Shown piece after piece: positions 10,709 through 20,709 of a stretch of DNA of 64,000 nucleotides. The stretch spans positions 16,410 to 80,409 of the forward strand of contig JAKOVA010000264.1 of the NCBI GenBank assembly GCA_029782335.1, given 5' to 3'. Positions within the stretch are counted from its first letter, which is position 1; every line of letters begins with the position of its first letter. This stretch comes from Actinomycetes bacterium (GTDB taxonomy: Bacteria > Actinomycetota > Acidimicrobiia > Acidimicrobiales > Microtrichaceae). The notes below the pieces were generated by a model. That model was not told where the DNA came from, made no database searches, and saw nothing but the letters and a program-made list of their open reading frames with translations. A program made the position numbers and the translations under genes.

Positions 10709-11083
10709 GTGACCGCCCTCCTCGCGCTGCTGGCTGCCAAGGCGGAACCACAAGGTGGCCTCGGCAGCATCCTCATCCTCATCCTGCCGCTCGCGGCGAT
10801 CGTCTACCTGATGGTCATCCCACAACGGAAGCAGCGTCAGAAGCAGCAGGCGTTCCTCTCTCAACTCGACGTCGGCGACGAGGTCGTCACCTCCGGTGGC
10901 ATCTACGGGACGATCAACCATCTCGAGGACGGCATCGCCCATCTCCAGGTCGACACGGAGACGGTGATCCGCATCGCCGTCGGCTCCCTGAGCCGCTCTG
11001 CGACCCCCGAGGCTGAGCAATCCGCCGATGAGGGTTCATCCGGCGATGACGCTGCCGACAAGAAGAAGAAGCAGGCCAAGTAG
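10709..11083 (+). CDS. yajC: Preprotein translocase subunit YajC
   Basis: MVIPQRKQRQKQQAFLSQLDVGDEVVTSGGIYGTI; upstream of secDF. Confidence 0.92.
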   Translation: MTALLALLAAKAEPQGGLGSILILILPLAAIVYLMVIPQRKQRQKQQAFLSQLDVGDEVVTSGGIYGTINHLEDGIAHLQVDTETVIRIAVGSLSRSATPEAEQSADEGSSGDDAADKKKKQAK

Positions 11084-11118
11084 CTCCCGTCGGGAATCGC
11101 CCGTCACGCTCGTCAACT

Positions 11119-13116
11119 ATGCGCAACCGCAACGTCTTCTCGCTCGTCTCGATCGTCGTGATCGTTGCCGCGCTGTTCGCCGCGGTACTCGGATTCGGGG
11201 AGCGCCCGCGACTCGGTCTCGACCTCCGAGGCGGCATCTCGGTGGTGCTTCAGCCATTGGTGAACGGCAAGAAGGTCTCCAACATCAAAGCCGGCACCCT
11301 CGAAACCACGAAGCAGATCATCGAGAACCGGGTGAACGAGAAGGGTGCCGTCGAACCCGACGTCACCGTGCAGGGCCAGAACATCGTCGTGCAGATCCCC
11401 GGGGTCAAGGATCAGCAGAAGGCGCTCGAACAGGTCGGAGCGACCGCCGAGCTGCGGTTTCGGCCCGTGCTCGAGAATCTCGGGCCGGTCAGTACCCACA
11501 GCGATGAAGCCGAGATCGCCAAGCTGCGTTCGAAGCTGAAGATCCCCGCCGGGAAGACCGGTTTCGACGTCTACAACGCGGAGCTCGTCGCCCGTGGCAA
11601 GACGCCGGCCCCGAATCCCTACGACGAGGTGAAGGCGCAGAACCAGTCCTCCGACGGGGCCACGACCCCGTCCGACTCGACCGGCACGACGACCACCGCA
11701 CCGCCTCCGACCGGGCCCGCAGCGCCGGGCGTCACATCCACTACGGGTGCTACCTCCACGACGGCACCGGGTTCGGGAACGGGGGGTTCACGTTCCGCCA
11801 AGGTGCAACGCCTCCGCGGACAGGCAACCACTACCACGACCGTGGCCGAGACGACCACGACGGCCGCCGATGCCACGACCACGACGGTGCCGGCAACGAC
11901 CACCACGATCGATCCGGCCCCGAAAAACGAGTGGGGGATCAAGATCTTCGAGAACGCCAAGGGTGATCTCGAGCCACAGTTCAAGAAGCTGTTGACGCTC
12001 GAGAACGCCGATGCAGCCTCCAAGATCGGTACGACCAGCCCGGAAAAGGACGTCGCCGGTGACACGGTCGTGTTGGTCCAGAAGGCGTACAAGGGCCAGC
12101 CCGCCCGACGGTACCGGTTGGGCCCGACGCTGCTGACCGGCCGAGCGATCGACGACGCGAGCGCGGGGATCAACGCCCAGGGGCAATGGGAGGTTCGCCC
12201 CGTCTTCCGGAGCGGTGCGCAGGGGATCGACAAGTTCAACGAAGCCGCAACGAAGTGCAACACCGGCGACCAGGTCTGTCCGACTCAACAACTCGCGATC
12301 GTGCTCGACAGCGAGGTGATCTCGGCGCCGGTGATTCAGCAACCGACGTTCGCTCGTGACCAGATCACGATCAGCGGCTCCTTCGATGAGGAGTCGGCCA
12401 AGGACCTCTCGACGAAGTTGCAGTTCGGGGCGTTGCCGCTGACGTTGCAGCCGCAGACGATTCAGACTGTCTCGGCGACCCTGGGGAGTGGCGCTCTCGA
12501 GGCGGGCCTGATCGCCGGCGCGATCGGCATCGCCCTCGTTGCGATCTTCCTCGTTGCGTACTACCGCCTGTTGGGCCTCGTGACGGTAGGGGCGCTCACC
12601 CTGTCGGCAGCGATGATGTGGATCTTCGTGTCCTTCATGGGTCAGCAGATCGGCCTCACGCTGACCCTCGCCGGCATCGTCGGCATCGTGGTCTCCGTCG
12701 GGATCTCGCTGGACTCGGCGGTGGTCTATTTCGAGAGCCTGAAGGAAGAGGTTCGAGCCGGGAAGTCGGTTCGAAGCGCCGTCGACAAGTCGTATGCGAC
12801 CGCGCTGTCGACGATCCTGAAAGCCGACGTGTCCTCCCTCATCGGCGCCGGGGTCCTGTGGGCGCTGTCGATCGGTCCCGTTCGCGGATTCGCGCTCTTC
12901 CTGTTCGTCTCGACGGTGCTCGACCTCATTACGTCGTACTTCTTCACCCGGCCGGCGGTGATCATGATCGGTCGCTCCCGTTTCGGTACTCGACCGGCGC
13001 TGCTCGGCATCCCCGTCGCCGACCTCGAAGGACCGATCGAGACCCAGTCGGCCGACGCTGCTGGACCCGTTCCGGTGACCACGGTCGCCTCGCCGAATGA
13101 GGACGATCCGCGATGA
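11119..13116 (+). CDS. secD: Protein translocase subunit SecD with Thr-rich insertion
   Basis: LGLDLRGGISVVLQP; VVYFESLKEEVRAGKS; 6-TM C-terminal half. Confidence 0.95.
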   Translation: MRNRNVFSLVSIVVIVAALFAAVLGFGERPRLGLDLRGGISVVLQPLVNGKKVSNIKAGTLETTKQIIENRVNEKGAVEPDVTVQGQNIVVQIPGVKDQQKALEQVGATAELRFRPVLENLGPVSTHSDEAEIAKLRSKLKIPAGKTGFDVYNAELVARGKTPAPNPYDEVKAQNQSSDGATTPSDSTGTTTTAPPPTGPAAPGVTSTTGATSTTAPGSGTGGSRSAKVQRLRGQATTTTTVAETTTTAADATTTTVPATTTTIDPAPKNEWGIKIFENAKGDLEPQFKKLLTLENADAASKIGTTSPEKDVAGDTVVLVQKAYKGQPARRYRLGPTLLTGRAIDDASAGINAQGQWEVRPVFRSGAQGIDKFNEAATKCNTGDQVCPTQQLAIVLDSEVISAPVIQQPTFARDQITISGSFDEESAKDLSTKLQFGALPLTLQPQTIQTVSATLGSGALEAGLIAGAIGIALVAIFLVAYYRLLGLVTVGALTLSAAMMWIFVSFMGQQIGLTLTLAGIVGIVVSVGISLDSAVVYFESLKEEVRAGKSVRSAVDKSYATALSTILKADVSSLIGAGVLWALSIGPVRGFALFLFVSTVLDLITSYFFTRPAVIMIGRSRFGTRPALLGIPVADLEGPIETQSADAAGPVPVTTVASPNEDDPR

Positions 13117-14240
13117 AGGCGCTCACCAACCTCTATCGGGGTCGCAACGACATCAACTTCCCAAAGTTGTGGCGTCCGATCGTCGCCTTCTCGACCATTC
13201 TCGTCGTCGCCAGCATCGTGTCGCTGGCCGTGCGCGGCCTCAACCTCTCGATCGACTTCGAAGGCGGTGCGGTCTGGGAGGTGCCGTCAAAGACGATGAG
13301 CGTCGAGGACGCGACCGACGTGCTCGCCGAGTTCAAGAAGGCGGATGGGGCGAAGGTGCAAACCGTCACCGACGCCAACGGAAAGCGGATCGTCCGGGTT
13401 CAGGCCGATTCCAAGAACATCGAAGAGTCCCAGAAGATCGCAGCATCGCTCGCCAAGAAGGCTGACGTCGACATCGAGGACGTCGCGACGAACACCGTCG
13501 GGCCGTCGTGGGGCCAGGAGATCACGGGCAAGGCGCTCCAGTCGCTCATCATCTTCCTGCTGCTCGTCGCCGGGTACATCGCCTGGCAGCTCGAGTGGCA
13601 GATGGCGGTCGCGGCGCTCGTCGGCGTTGCACACGACATCATCGTGACCGTCGGGATCTACTCGATCTTCGATTTTGAGGTCACCCCGGCGACCGTGATC
13701 TCGTTCCTAACGATCCTCGGCTACTCGCTGTACGACACCATCGTCGTCTACGACCGAGTGAAGGAGAACGCTGCCCGCTACGACCGCAGTGGCCAGTTCA
13801 CCTACACGGGCATCATGCGTCGCTCGCTCAACCAGGTGCTGATGCGCTCGGTGAACACCACGATGGTGTCGCTGCTGCCCGTCTTGTCGATGATGGTCGT
13901 GGGTGCGGTCATCCTGGGTCAGCCGGTGTTGCGTGACTTCTCCCTGGCCCTGTTGATCGGCCTCTTCTTCGGGGCGTACTCGTCGATCTGCGTGTCGACA
14001 CCGTTGTTGGTGTGGCTCCGCGAGCGCGAGCCGCGCTACCAGCGGATCCGCGAACGGGCGATCGAACGCGGCGACATCGAGTTCGCGGACCACATGCCGG
14101 TCGGCGCGGTTTCACCGCTGCGTCGCGACGGATCGAGTGGAACGCCGAGCGCTACGTCTGCGATCTCCGTCGCTGCGAAAGCGGGTCAGTACCAGCGTTC
14201 GCACCCGCCTCGACCCCGCAAACAAGGGAAGCGTCGATAG
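13113..14240 (+). CDS. secF: Protein translocase subunit SecF
   Basis: SIDFEGGAVWEV...LGYSLYDTIVVYDRVKEN; ATGA overlap with secD. Confidence 0.95.
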   Translation: MKALTNLYRGRNDINFPKLWRPIVAFSTILVVASIVSLAVRGLNLSIDFEGGAVWEVPSKTMSVEDATDVLAEFKKADGAKVQTVTDANGKRIVRVQADSKNIEESQKIAASLAKKADVDIEDVATNTVGPSWGQEITGKALQSLIIFLLLVAGYIAWQLEWQMAVAALVGVAHDIIVTVGIYSIFDFEVTPATVISFLTILGYSLYDTIVVYDRVKENAARYDRSGQFTYTGIMRRSLNQVLMRSVNTTMVSLLPVLSMMVVGAVILGQPVLRDFSLALLIGLFFGAYSSICVSTPLLVWLREREPRYQRIRERAIERGDIEFADHMPVGAVSPLRRDGSSGTPSATSAISVAAKAGQYQRSHPPRPRKQGKRR

Positions 14241-14272
14241 GGACGGTTTGGGCGGGCGATAGCCTCGGCGTC

Positions 14273-14803
14273 ATGGATGCCGCGTCGCTCGCCCTGTTGA
14301 TCCGCGACGTCCCAGACTTCCCCACGGCTGGGATCACCTTTCGCGACATCACGCCGCTCTTGGCGGATCCCGTTGGATTTCGGGCGGCGGTCGATTCGCT
14401 CGTCGAGCCGGTGCGTGATGCGGAGATCGATCTCGTGGTGGGCGTCGAGGCCCGTGGGTTCGTGTTCGCCGCACCGGTCGCGCACGCCCTCGGCGCCGGA
14501 TTCATCCCGATCCGCAAGCCCGGCCGGCTTCCGGCTGCGGTGGATTCGGTCAACTACGACCTGGAATACGGGACGGGGGTCCTCGAGGTGCATCGCGGCG
14601 CCATCGACGCGGGGGCGCGCTGTCTCGTGGTGGATGACGTGCTGGCGACCGGCGGAACTGCCCTCGGAGCTGCGTCGTTAGTGGAGCGTCAGGGGGGCGA
14701 CGTCGTCGCCTGGTCGTTCCTGCTCGAACTCGTGTCGCTCGGCGGTCGTGGGCGTCTTCCCGGTGACGGACCCATCCACGCAACCGTCCGGCTGGAGGGC
14801 TGA
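14273..14803 (+). CDS. apt: Adenine phosphoribosyltransferase
   Basis: IRDVPDFPTAGITFRDITPLL...GVEARGFVFAAPVA...CLVVDDVLATGGTA. Confidence 0.95.
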   Translation: MDAASLALLIRDVPDFPTAGITFRDITPLLADPVGFRAAVDSLVEPVRDAEIDLVVGVEARGFVFAAPVAHALGAGFIPIRKPGRLPAAVDSVNYDLEYGTGVLEVHRGAIDAGARCLVVDDVLATGGTALGAASLVERQGGDVVAWSFLLELVSLGGRGRLPGDGPIHATVRLEG

Positions 14804-14806
14804 GCG

Positions 14807-17017
14807 ATGCCGACGGTGACTCGGCTCGTGCCCTGGAAGCGCCACCAGCAGCCCGCGGCGGAGGAGGTCGCGCGGATCCTCGAGGACTATCTGCGCTTTC
14901 ATCCGAGGGCGTCGACCGAGCCGATCATCGAGGCGTACGAAGTCGCGGCTGAGGCGCATCGTGGGCAGACGAGACGCTCCGGTGAGCCCTACATCACCCA
15001 CCCGCTCGCGGTCGCGACCATCTGCGCCCGTTACGGAATGGACGAAACGACGCTGGTCGCCGCGCTGTTGCACGACGCAGTGGAAGACACCGGCGTCACC
15101 CTCGAACAGGTCGAGGCGCGCTTCGGCGCGGACGCGGCGGCGATCGTCGACGGCGTCACGAAACTCGAGCGGGTCCATTTCGATTCGAAGGAGGCCCAGC
15201 AAGCGGCGACGCTGCGCAAGATGCTCGTCGCGATGGCGAAAGACCTGCGGGTGCTGGTCATCAAGCTCGCCGACCGGCTCCACAACATGCGAACGATCGC
15301 GGGCCTCCCGGCGTGGAAACAGGAGCGGACGGCCCACGAGACGCTCGACATCTATGCGCCGCTCGCTCACCGGTTGGGGATGGGCGATCTCAAGCAACAG
15401 CTCGAAGATCTCTGTTTCGCAGCCCTCCACCCCAAACGATTCGCAGAGATCGACCACATGGTCCTGCTCCGTGCCCCCGAGCGCGAGCTGTACCTCGATC
15501 AGGTGGCAGAGCAGCTCCGGGCCCGTCTCAAGGAGGTGAAGGTCGTCGCGGAGGTCACCGGGCGGCCGAAACACCTCTGGTCGATCTACGAGAAAATGGT
15601 CGTCCGCGGCAAAGAGTTCGACGAAATCTTCGATCTGGTCGGCCTGCGCGTGATCGTCGACACGATCAAGGACTGTTACGGCGCCCTCGGTTCGATCCAC
15701 TCGTTGTGGACGCCGGTGCAGGGGCGTTTCAAGGACTACATCGCGATGCCCAAGTTCAACCTCTACCAGTCGTTGCATACGACGGTGGTCGGTCCGGGCG
15801 GCAAGCCGGTCGAGGTGCAGATCCGAACGCGTGAGATGCACGGGCGTGCCGAATGGGGTGTCGCGGCGCACTTCGCCTACAAGGAGGGCGCAACGCCCGA
15901 CATGGGGTGGCTCACTCGCATGATCGATTGGCAGCAGGAGCTGTCGGATCCGGGCGAGTTCATGGCAAACCTGAAGATCGACCTCGAGCAGGACGAGGTC
16001 TTCGTCTTCACGCCCAACGGCGACGTGGTCACCTTGCCGAGAGGTGCGACGCCGGTTGATTTCGCCTACCAGATCCACACCGAGGTCGGCCATCGCTGCA
16101 TCGGTGCGAAAGTTGGTGGCCGCCTCGTCCCACTCGACACGAAGCTCACCTCGGGCGACACCGTCGAGATCTTCACGTCGAAGGTCGAGAGCGCGGGGCC
16201 GTCACACGACTGGTTGCAGTTCGTGGTGAGCCGCTCGGCGCAGTCGAAGATCCGCCAGTGGTTCTCTCGGGAACGTCGCGTCGACGCGCTCGAAACCGGT
16301 CGTGAAGACCTTTCCAAGGCCATGCGACGTGCGGGGCTGCCGCAGAAGGTGCTGGCGACGACGTCGCTCGACGAGTTGGCAAAGAGCCTCAACTATCCGA
16401 ACCGCGAGGGACTGCTCACGGCGATCGGCGAGCACCATCTCTCCGCCGAGTCGGTCGTCGGACGCCTGACGAAGCTCGCCCGTGGAGTCAGCGAAGAACG
16501 CGAGGAAGTCCTTCCGGTCCCGGCTCGTCAGCATCGCCGTAGGGCGCCGGGCTCCAGCGCCGGCGTACACGTCGAAGGCTTCGACGACATGCTCGTGCGG
16601 ATCGCCCGTTGCTGCACCCCGGTTCCCGGTGACTCGATCATGGGGTTCGTCACCCGGGGCCGGGGCGTGTCGGTTCACCGGACTGATTGCGCGAACGCGG
16701 TCTCGCTCAGCGGCTCGCAGCGCGAGCGGCTCATCGACGTGGAGTGGGACGATGGCTCCGCCGGGAGCTTCGTTGCGCTGGTCGAGGTGAAGGCGCTGGA
16801 CCGCTCGCGGCTGTTGCAGGATGTCGCTTCCACCTTGTCGGACGCGAAAGTGAACATCTTGGCGGCGAATACCGTCACCGGCGGCGATCGTGTCTCGAAG
16901 ATGCGCTTCGAGTTCGAACTCGGCGACCCGTCACACCTCGAGACGATCCTCGGGCGGCTGCGAGGAATCGATTCGGTCTACGACGCCTATCGTGTCGTAC
17001 CCGGCAAAGGTGGCTGA
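14807..17017 (+). CDS. relA: Bifunctional (p)ppGpp synthetase/hydrolase RelA/SpoT
   Basis: HPLAVATI, LLHDAVEDTG HD motif; FDLVGLRVIVDTIKDCYGALG; TGS and ACT domains. Confidence 0.96.
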   Translation: MPTVTRLVPWKRHQQPAAEEVARILEDYLRFHPRASTEPIIEAYEVAAEAHRGQTRRSGEPYITHPLAVATICARYGMDETTLVAALLHDAVEDTGVTLEQVEARFGADAAAIVDGVTKLERVHFDSKEAQQAATLRKMLVAMAKDLRVLVIKLADRLHNMRTIAGLPAWKQERTAHETLDIYAPLAHRLGMGDLKQQLEDLCFAALHPKRFAEIDHMVLLRAPERELYLDQVAEQLRARLKEVKVVAEVTGRPKHLWSIYEKMVVRGKEFDEIFDLVGLRVIVDTIKDCYGALGSIHSLWTPVQGRFKDYIAMPKFNLYQSLHTTVVGPGGKPVEVQIRTREMHGRAEWGVAAHFAYKEGATPDMGWLTRMIDWQQELSDPGEFMANLKIDLEQDEVFVFTPNGDVVTLPRGATPVDFAYQIHTEVGHRCIGAKVGGRLVPLDTKLTSGDTVEIFTSKVESAGPSHDWLQFVVSRSAQSKIRQWFSRERRVDALETGREDLSKAMRRAGLPQKVLATTSLDELAKSLNYPNREGLLTAIGEHHLSAESVVGRLTKLARGVSEEREEVLPVPARQHRRRAPGSSAGVHVEGFDDMLVRIARCCTPVPGDSIMGFVTRGRGVSVHRTDCANAVSLSGSQRERLIDVEWDDGSAGSFVALVEVKALDRSRLLQDVASTLSDAKVNILAANTVTGGDRVSKMRFEFELGDPSHLETILGRLRGIDSVYDAYRVVPGKGG

Positions 17018-17045
17018 GGTATCTCGGACCGACGAGGGCTGCGAC

Positions 17046-18098
17046 GTGGAGATCGATCCGGATCGTGTTGAGGAGGCCAGGCGGCTCCTCGCATCGGTTG
17101 ATCCGCTGACCTACTACCGGGCGATGGCGGGCCTCGCCCGGGCGGATCACAGTTCGCTGCTCCAGCCGCTCGAGTTCGACCCGACGCTTCCGGGCCACGA
17201 CCCGACCGTCGTCATGGTCGAGCCGGAGCCGAGCGGCTGGCAGACGACCCACATGTACGCCCGTGCAGCCTTTCGGGAGTTCGACGACGTCCTCGCTCGG
17301 GCGTTCTCGTCGCCTGAGGTCGAGCATCTGCTGACCGAGGTGTACCACCGCGTCGTGGTCGACGGGGCGAACGTTGCCCTCGTGACCAACCACGGCGACA
17401 TCGTCGATATCGCGTTGGTGCTCGCCGCGTTGGTGTTGGCGATCGGGGAGCGCGACCGCTCCTTCGGCGTCCTGGGAGAGCGCATCGACCACAACGCGTT
17501 CGCTCGGCACGCCAACGTGATGGTCAGCCGAATGGTGGCGTCGCGGCAGACCTTCAGCGTGCCGGCGATCGAGGTCCTCCAGTCGATGTCGCGTGTGTGG
17601 CTGAGCGTTCCACAGACGGCGAATCGCCGGCGTGCCAAGCTCGACGCGGACCTGGTGAGAGCGAACAACCTGGTCATGCGCCACGAGTTGCACCAGCGGC
17701 TGGTGGGGGGCGGGCAGTTGCTTGCGATGGCGGCCAGCGGCAGCCAGGACCTCTCCCTCGCTGCGAACCTGGCACAGCGGGTTCGCTCCACGTGGCGACA
17801 GTTCCGGGGCGTCGAACCCGATCACGTCGGGCCGAGCCTTCACCTCCAGCCGCTCTACGACGGCACCATCGCCTGCATGCTCGAGTGCCGCTACGTGCTC
17901 CCGGTTGCCATCGCGCTCGGCTCGACCAATCCCGCGTGCGTCGTTGGTGGCTTGACCCGTGTCCGCGAACCGGCGGACTGCCACGCGATCATGGACTGGA
18001 TCGCGGCGGCCCACGAGGAACGGACGGGAATCTCCACGATCTACCACCACCACGAGGACCCGCTGCTCGTGCAGGTCCGCGACGTGCTCAGGTCGTGA
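17046..18098 (+). CDS. Hypothetical protein, possible divergent PlsB/PlsC-like acyltransferase
   Basis: Long ORF directly after relA; contains NHGDIVDIALVLAALVLAIGE (NHX4D-like). Start codon uncertain. Confidence 0.6.
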   Translation: MEIDPDRVEEARRLLASVDPLTYYRAMAGLARADHSSLLQPLEFDPTLPGHDPTVVMVEPEPSGWQTTHMYARAAFREFDDVLARAFSSPEVEHLLTEVYHRVVVDGANVALVTNHGDIVDIALVLAALVLAIGERDRSFGVLGERIDHNAFARHANVMVSRMVASRQTFSVPAIEVLQSMSRVWLSVPQTANRRRAKLDADLVRANNLVMRHELHQRLVGGGQLLAMAASGSQDLSLAANLAQRVRSTWRQFRGVEPDHVGPSLHLQPLYDGTIACMLECRYVLPVAIALGSTNPACVVGGLTRVREPADCHAIMDWIAAAHEERTGISTIYHHHEDPLLVQVRDVLRS

Positions 18099-19350
18099 GA
18101 CCAACCTTGCGTGACAGTTCTGCGAGCTTGTCGAAGATGTTGTCGATGAAGGCCTGCTGACAGTCCTGGGGGGTGAAGTCGGGGAACTCCCAGGTCGGGG
18201 CCGACGTGTCGATCGAACCGCTGAGGTTGAGCACGTCCGCCAGGTTGTTCGCCTGCGCGTCACGCACCGAGAGCGGCCGCAGGTCGAAACCCCACTCGAT
18301 CATCTTGAGCACCGAGGTGTGGTCGTAGGTGTCGTGAGCGACGTAGCCCCGACGGGCGAACGGTGAGATCACCAGACACGGCACGCGGAAGCCGCGCAAC
18401 GCCAGCCACGGGTGGATGTCGGGTGCCTCTTCGGGCTTGACGTGGTCGTAGAAGCCGCCCCACTCATCGAAGTTGATGACCATGACCGTCCGTTCCCAGT
18501 TGGGGCTCGACGTGACGGCTCGGTAGACGGTGTCGAGGAAGCGCTCAGCCATGCGGATGTCGCTGTGCGGGTGGTAATCGGTGGAGGTCCCGAACGGGTC
18601 GGAGAGGACGAACTTCGGGTCGACGAAGGACACGTGCGGGAGGCGCCCGTGCGCGCAGTCCGAGAGAAATCCGTCGAAGGTTCGGGTGATGTCCGCGTGC
18701 CGGAGGCCCCACAGAGCGGTGACGGGGGCGTCGCAGAAGTAGTAGCGGGACTGCAAGCCCTTGTCTTTCATGCGATCCCAAATCGTGGGGAGTGCCGAGA
18801 TCTCGAGCGTGTTCTTCAGGCGATCGCTGGCCCCCGCGTGCTGGTAGATGCGGTTCGGGAACGTGGGGCCCATCGTGGCAGCGAAGTACCGATCGCAGAA
18901 CGTCCAGGCCGGCGCGGCGTTGCCGAGGAAGGGGAGATCGGCCTGCTCGTAGTAGCCGATCGGGAACGTGTCGTCGGTTGGCAGCAGGAACCCGTCGCAG
19001 GCCCCGTTCGCGTACTCGACCCGCCCGCCGCTGTAGGAGTGATCGGGATCCTCGTAGTGGCAGGTGGCGAACTCGGTGAGGTGGTGGGTCTGGTGGGCCA
19101 CGCCGTGTCGGTCTGTGAAGCTCAGGCCCGCTTGGCGGCCGTCGACGCCGGGGAGCCACCCCAACAGGTGGTCGACCGAGCGGTTCTCCATCATCACCAC
19201 GATGAAGTGGTCGATGCCCACCTCACCTGCCGGTCCGTACGGTTTCACCGCGGCCGGCGCCGGCGCACACGCCGATGTTGCCCACCCCGCTCCGACCGCA
19301 CCGGCCGCGACCGCGGCCGAGCCCTTCAGGAAGCCCCGTCGATCAACCAT
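18088..19350 (-). CDS. Secreted phosphoesterase family protein (acid phosphatase/phospholipase C-like), Tat signal
   Basis: MVDRRGFLKGSAAVAAGAVG Tat-like signal, DHFIVVMMENRSVDHLLGWLPG, FDEWGGFYDHVKP. Confidence 0.9.
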   Translation of the reverse strand: MVDRRGFLKGSAAVAAGAVGAGWATSACAPAPAAVKPYGPAGEVGIDHFIVVMMENRSVDHLLGWLPGVDGRQAGLSFTDRHGVAHQTHHLTEFATCHYEDPDHSYSGGRVEYANGACDGFLLPTDDTFPIGYYEQADLPFLGNAAPAWTFCDRYFAATMGPTFPNRIYQHAGASDRLKNTLEISALPTIWDRMKDKGLQSRYYFCDAPVTALWGLRHADITRTFDGFLSDCAHGRLPHVSFVDPKFVLSDPFGTSTDYHPHSDIRMAERFLDTVYRAVTSSPNWERTVMVINFDEWGGFYDHVKPEEAPDIHPWLALRGFRVPCLVISPFARRGYVAHDTYDHTSVLKMIEWGFDLRPLSVRDAQANNLADVLNLSGSIDTSAPTWEFPDFTPQDCQQAFIDNIFDKLAELSRKVGLTT

Positions 19351-19428
19351 GCGCCGGAGGGTACCGTCCGGCCTGGAGCGGAGCGAGGGGCAAGGTCCCC
19401 ACGCGGTCGCCGGTAGCATCCCCCTCCC

Positions 19429-20709
19429 GTGGCAGCTCCCGACTCACCGCGCTCATTGACCGGCATGCATGACGTGCTGCCGCCCGAGTCGGCCCGCTGG
19501 GCGGCGCTCACCGAAACGTTCGCGACGACCTTCGCTGCGCTCGGCTACCGCATGATCGCGACACCGGTGCTCGAAACACTCGCCGTCTTCCAGCGCGTTG
19601 GCGAGGGGACCGACGTCGTGACCAAGGAGATGTACGAGTTCGAAGACCGCGACGGCACGATGGTGGCCCTCCGGCCCGAGTCGACCGCCGGAGTCGCTCG
19701 GGCGTTCATCCAGCACCACCCGGCCACTCCGTGGAAGGTGTGGTACTCCTCGGCCCACTTCCGCCACGAGCGAGCCCAGAAGGGACGAACCCGCCAACAC
19801 CATCAGCTGGGCATCGAATGCTTCGGCGTCGCGGATCCCGACCTCGACGTCGAGATCATCGTCGGCCTCTGGGACTTTCTCGCGGCGCTCGGCCTCCGGC
19901 GGCTGCGACTGTTGGTCAACGACATCGGCACCGCCGCGCAGCGAGGCGCGTTCGTCGAAGCGCTCCGGGCGCGTCTGGGTCCGCTGCGAGGTGAGCTCGA
20001 CGAAGAGGATCAGCCGAAGCTCGACGCCAACACGCTGCGGATTCTCGACTCGAAGCGTCCGGCGACCCGGGCGGCGCTCGCCGCCGCCGAGCTCCCCGAA
20101 CTGGCCGACTTCATCGACGGCGAGGGCCACGAACGATTCGCACGGGTCCGTGCGGGCCTCGACGCGGCGGGCGTTCCCTACGAGGTCACCCCCGCCCTCG
20201 TCCGGGGTCTCGACTACTACAACTCCACCGTGTTCGAGATCGTGTCCGACGCGATCGACGCGGCGCAGTCGACGGTCGGCGGCGGTGGCCGCTACGACGG
20301 ATTGATCGGTTCGCTCGGCGGCCCGGCGACCCCGGGGTTCGGCTTCGGCGCCGGGATCGAACGGATGCTGTTGGCCTGTGACGCCGAAGGCGTTTTCCCG
20401 ACCCCGACAACCCCGCCGGAGGTGTTTATCGTCTCGTTCGGGGATGGGCCGGCGCATCGAGACGCGGTGCGAGACCTCGCGCGCTCGTTGCACCGCGGCG
20501 GGGTGCGTGTCGAGCGGGCCTATGACCGGCGTTCGGGGCGCGCCCAGATGAAGGCGGCCGACCGCTCCGGCGCCCGTTATGCCGTGATCGTCGGCGACGA
20601 CGAGCTGGCGTCCGAGACCGTCACGCTGCGCGACCTCGCGGGGGACGCCGCGCAGCGCAGCGTTCCCCGCAGCCAACTGATCGACAACCCGAGGATGTTC
20701 CTGCTGTGA
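19429..20709 (+). CDS. hisS: Histidyl-tRNA synthetase
   Basis: GMHDVLPPES, LRPESTAGVARAFIQH, GLDYYNSTVFE, GGGGRYDGL. Confidence 0.96.
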   Translation: MAAPDSPRSLTGMHDVLPPESARWAALTETFATTFAALGYRMIATPVLETLAVFQRVGEGTDVVTKEMYEFEDRDGTMVALRPESTAGVARAFIQHHPATPWKVWYSSAHFRHERAQKGRTRQHHQLGIECFGVADPDLDVEIIVGLWDFLAALGLRRLRLLVNDIGTAAQRGAFVEALRARLGPLRGELDEEDQPKLDANTLRILDSKRPATRAALAAAELPELADFIDGEGHERFARVRAGLDAAGVPYEVTPALVRGLDYYNSTVFEIVSDAIDAAQSTVGGGGRYDGLIGSLGGPATPGFGFGAGIERMLLACDAEGVFPTPTTPPEVFIVSFGDGPAHRDAVRDLARSLHRGGVRVERAYDRRSGRAQMKAADRSGARYAVIVGDDELASETVTLRDLAGDAAQRSVPRSQLIDNPRMFLL

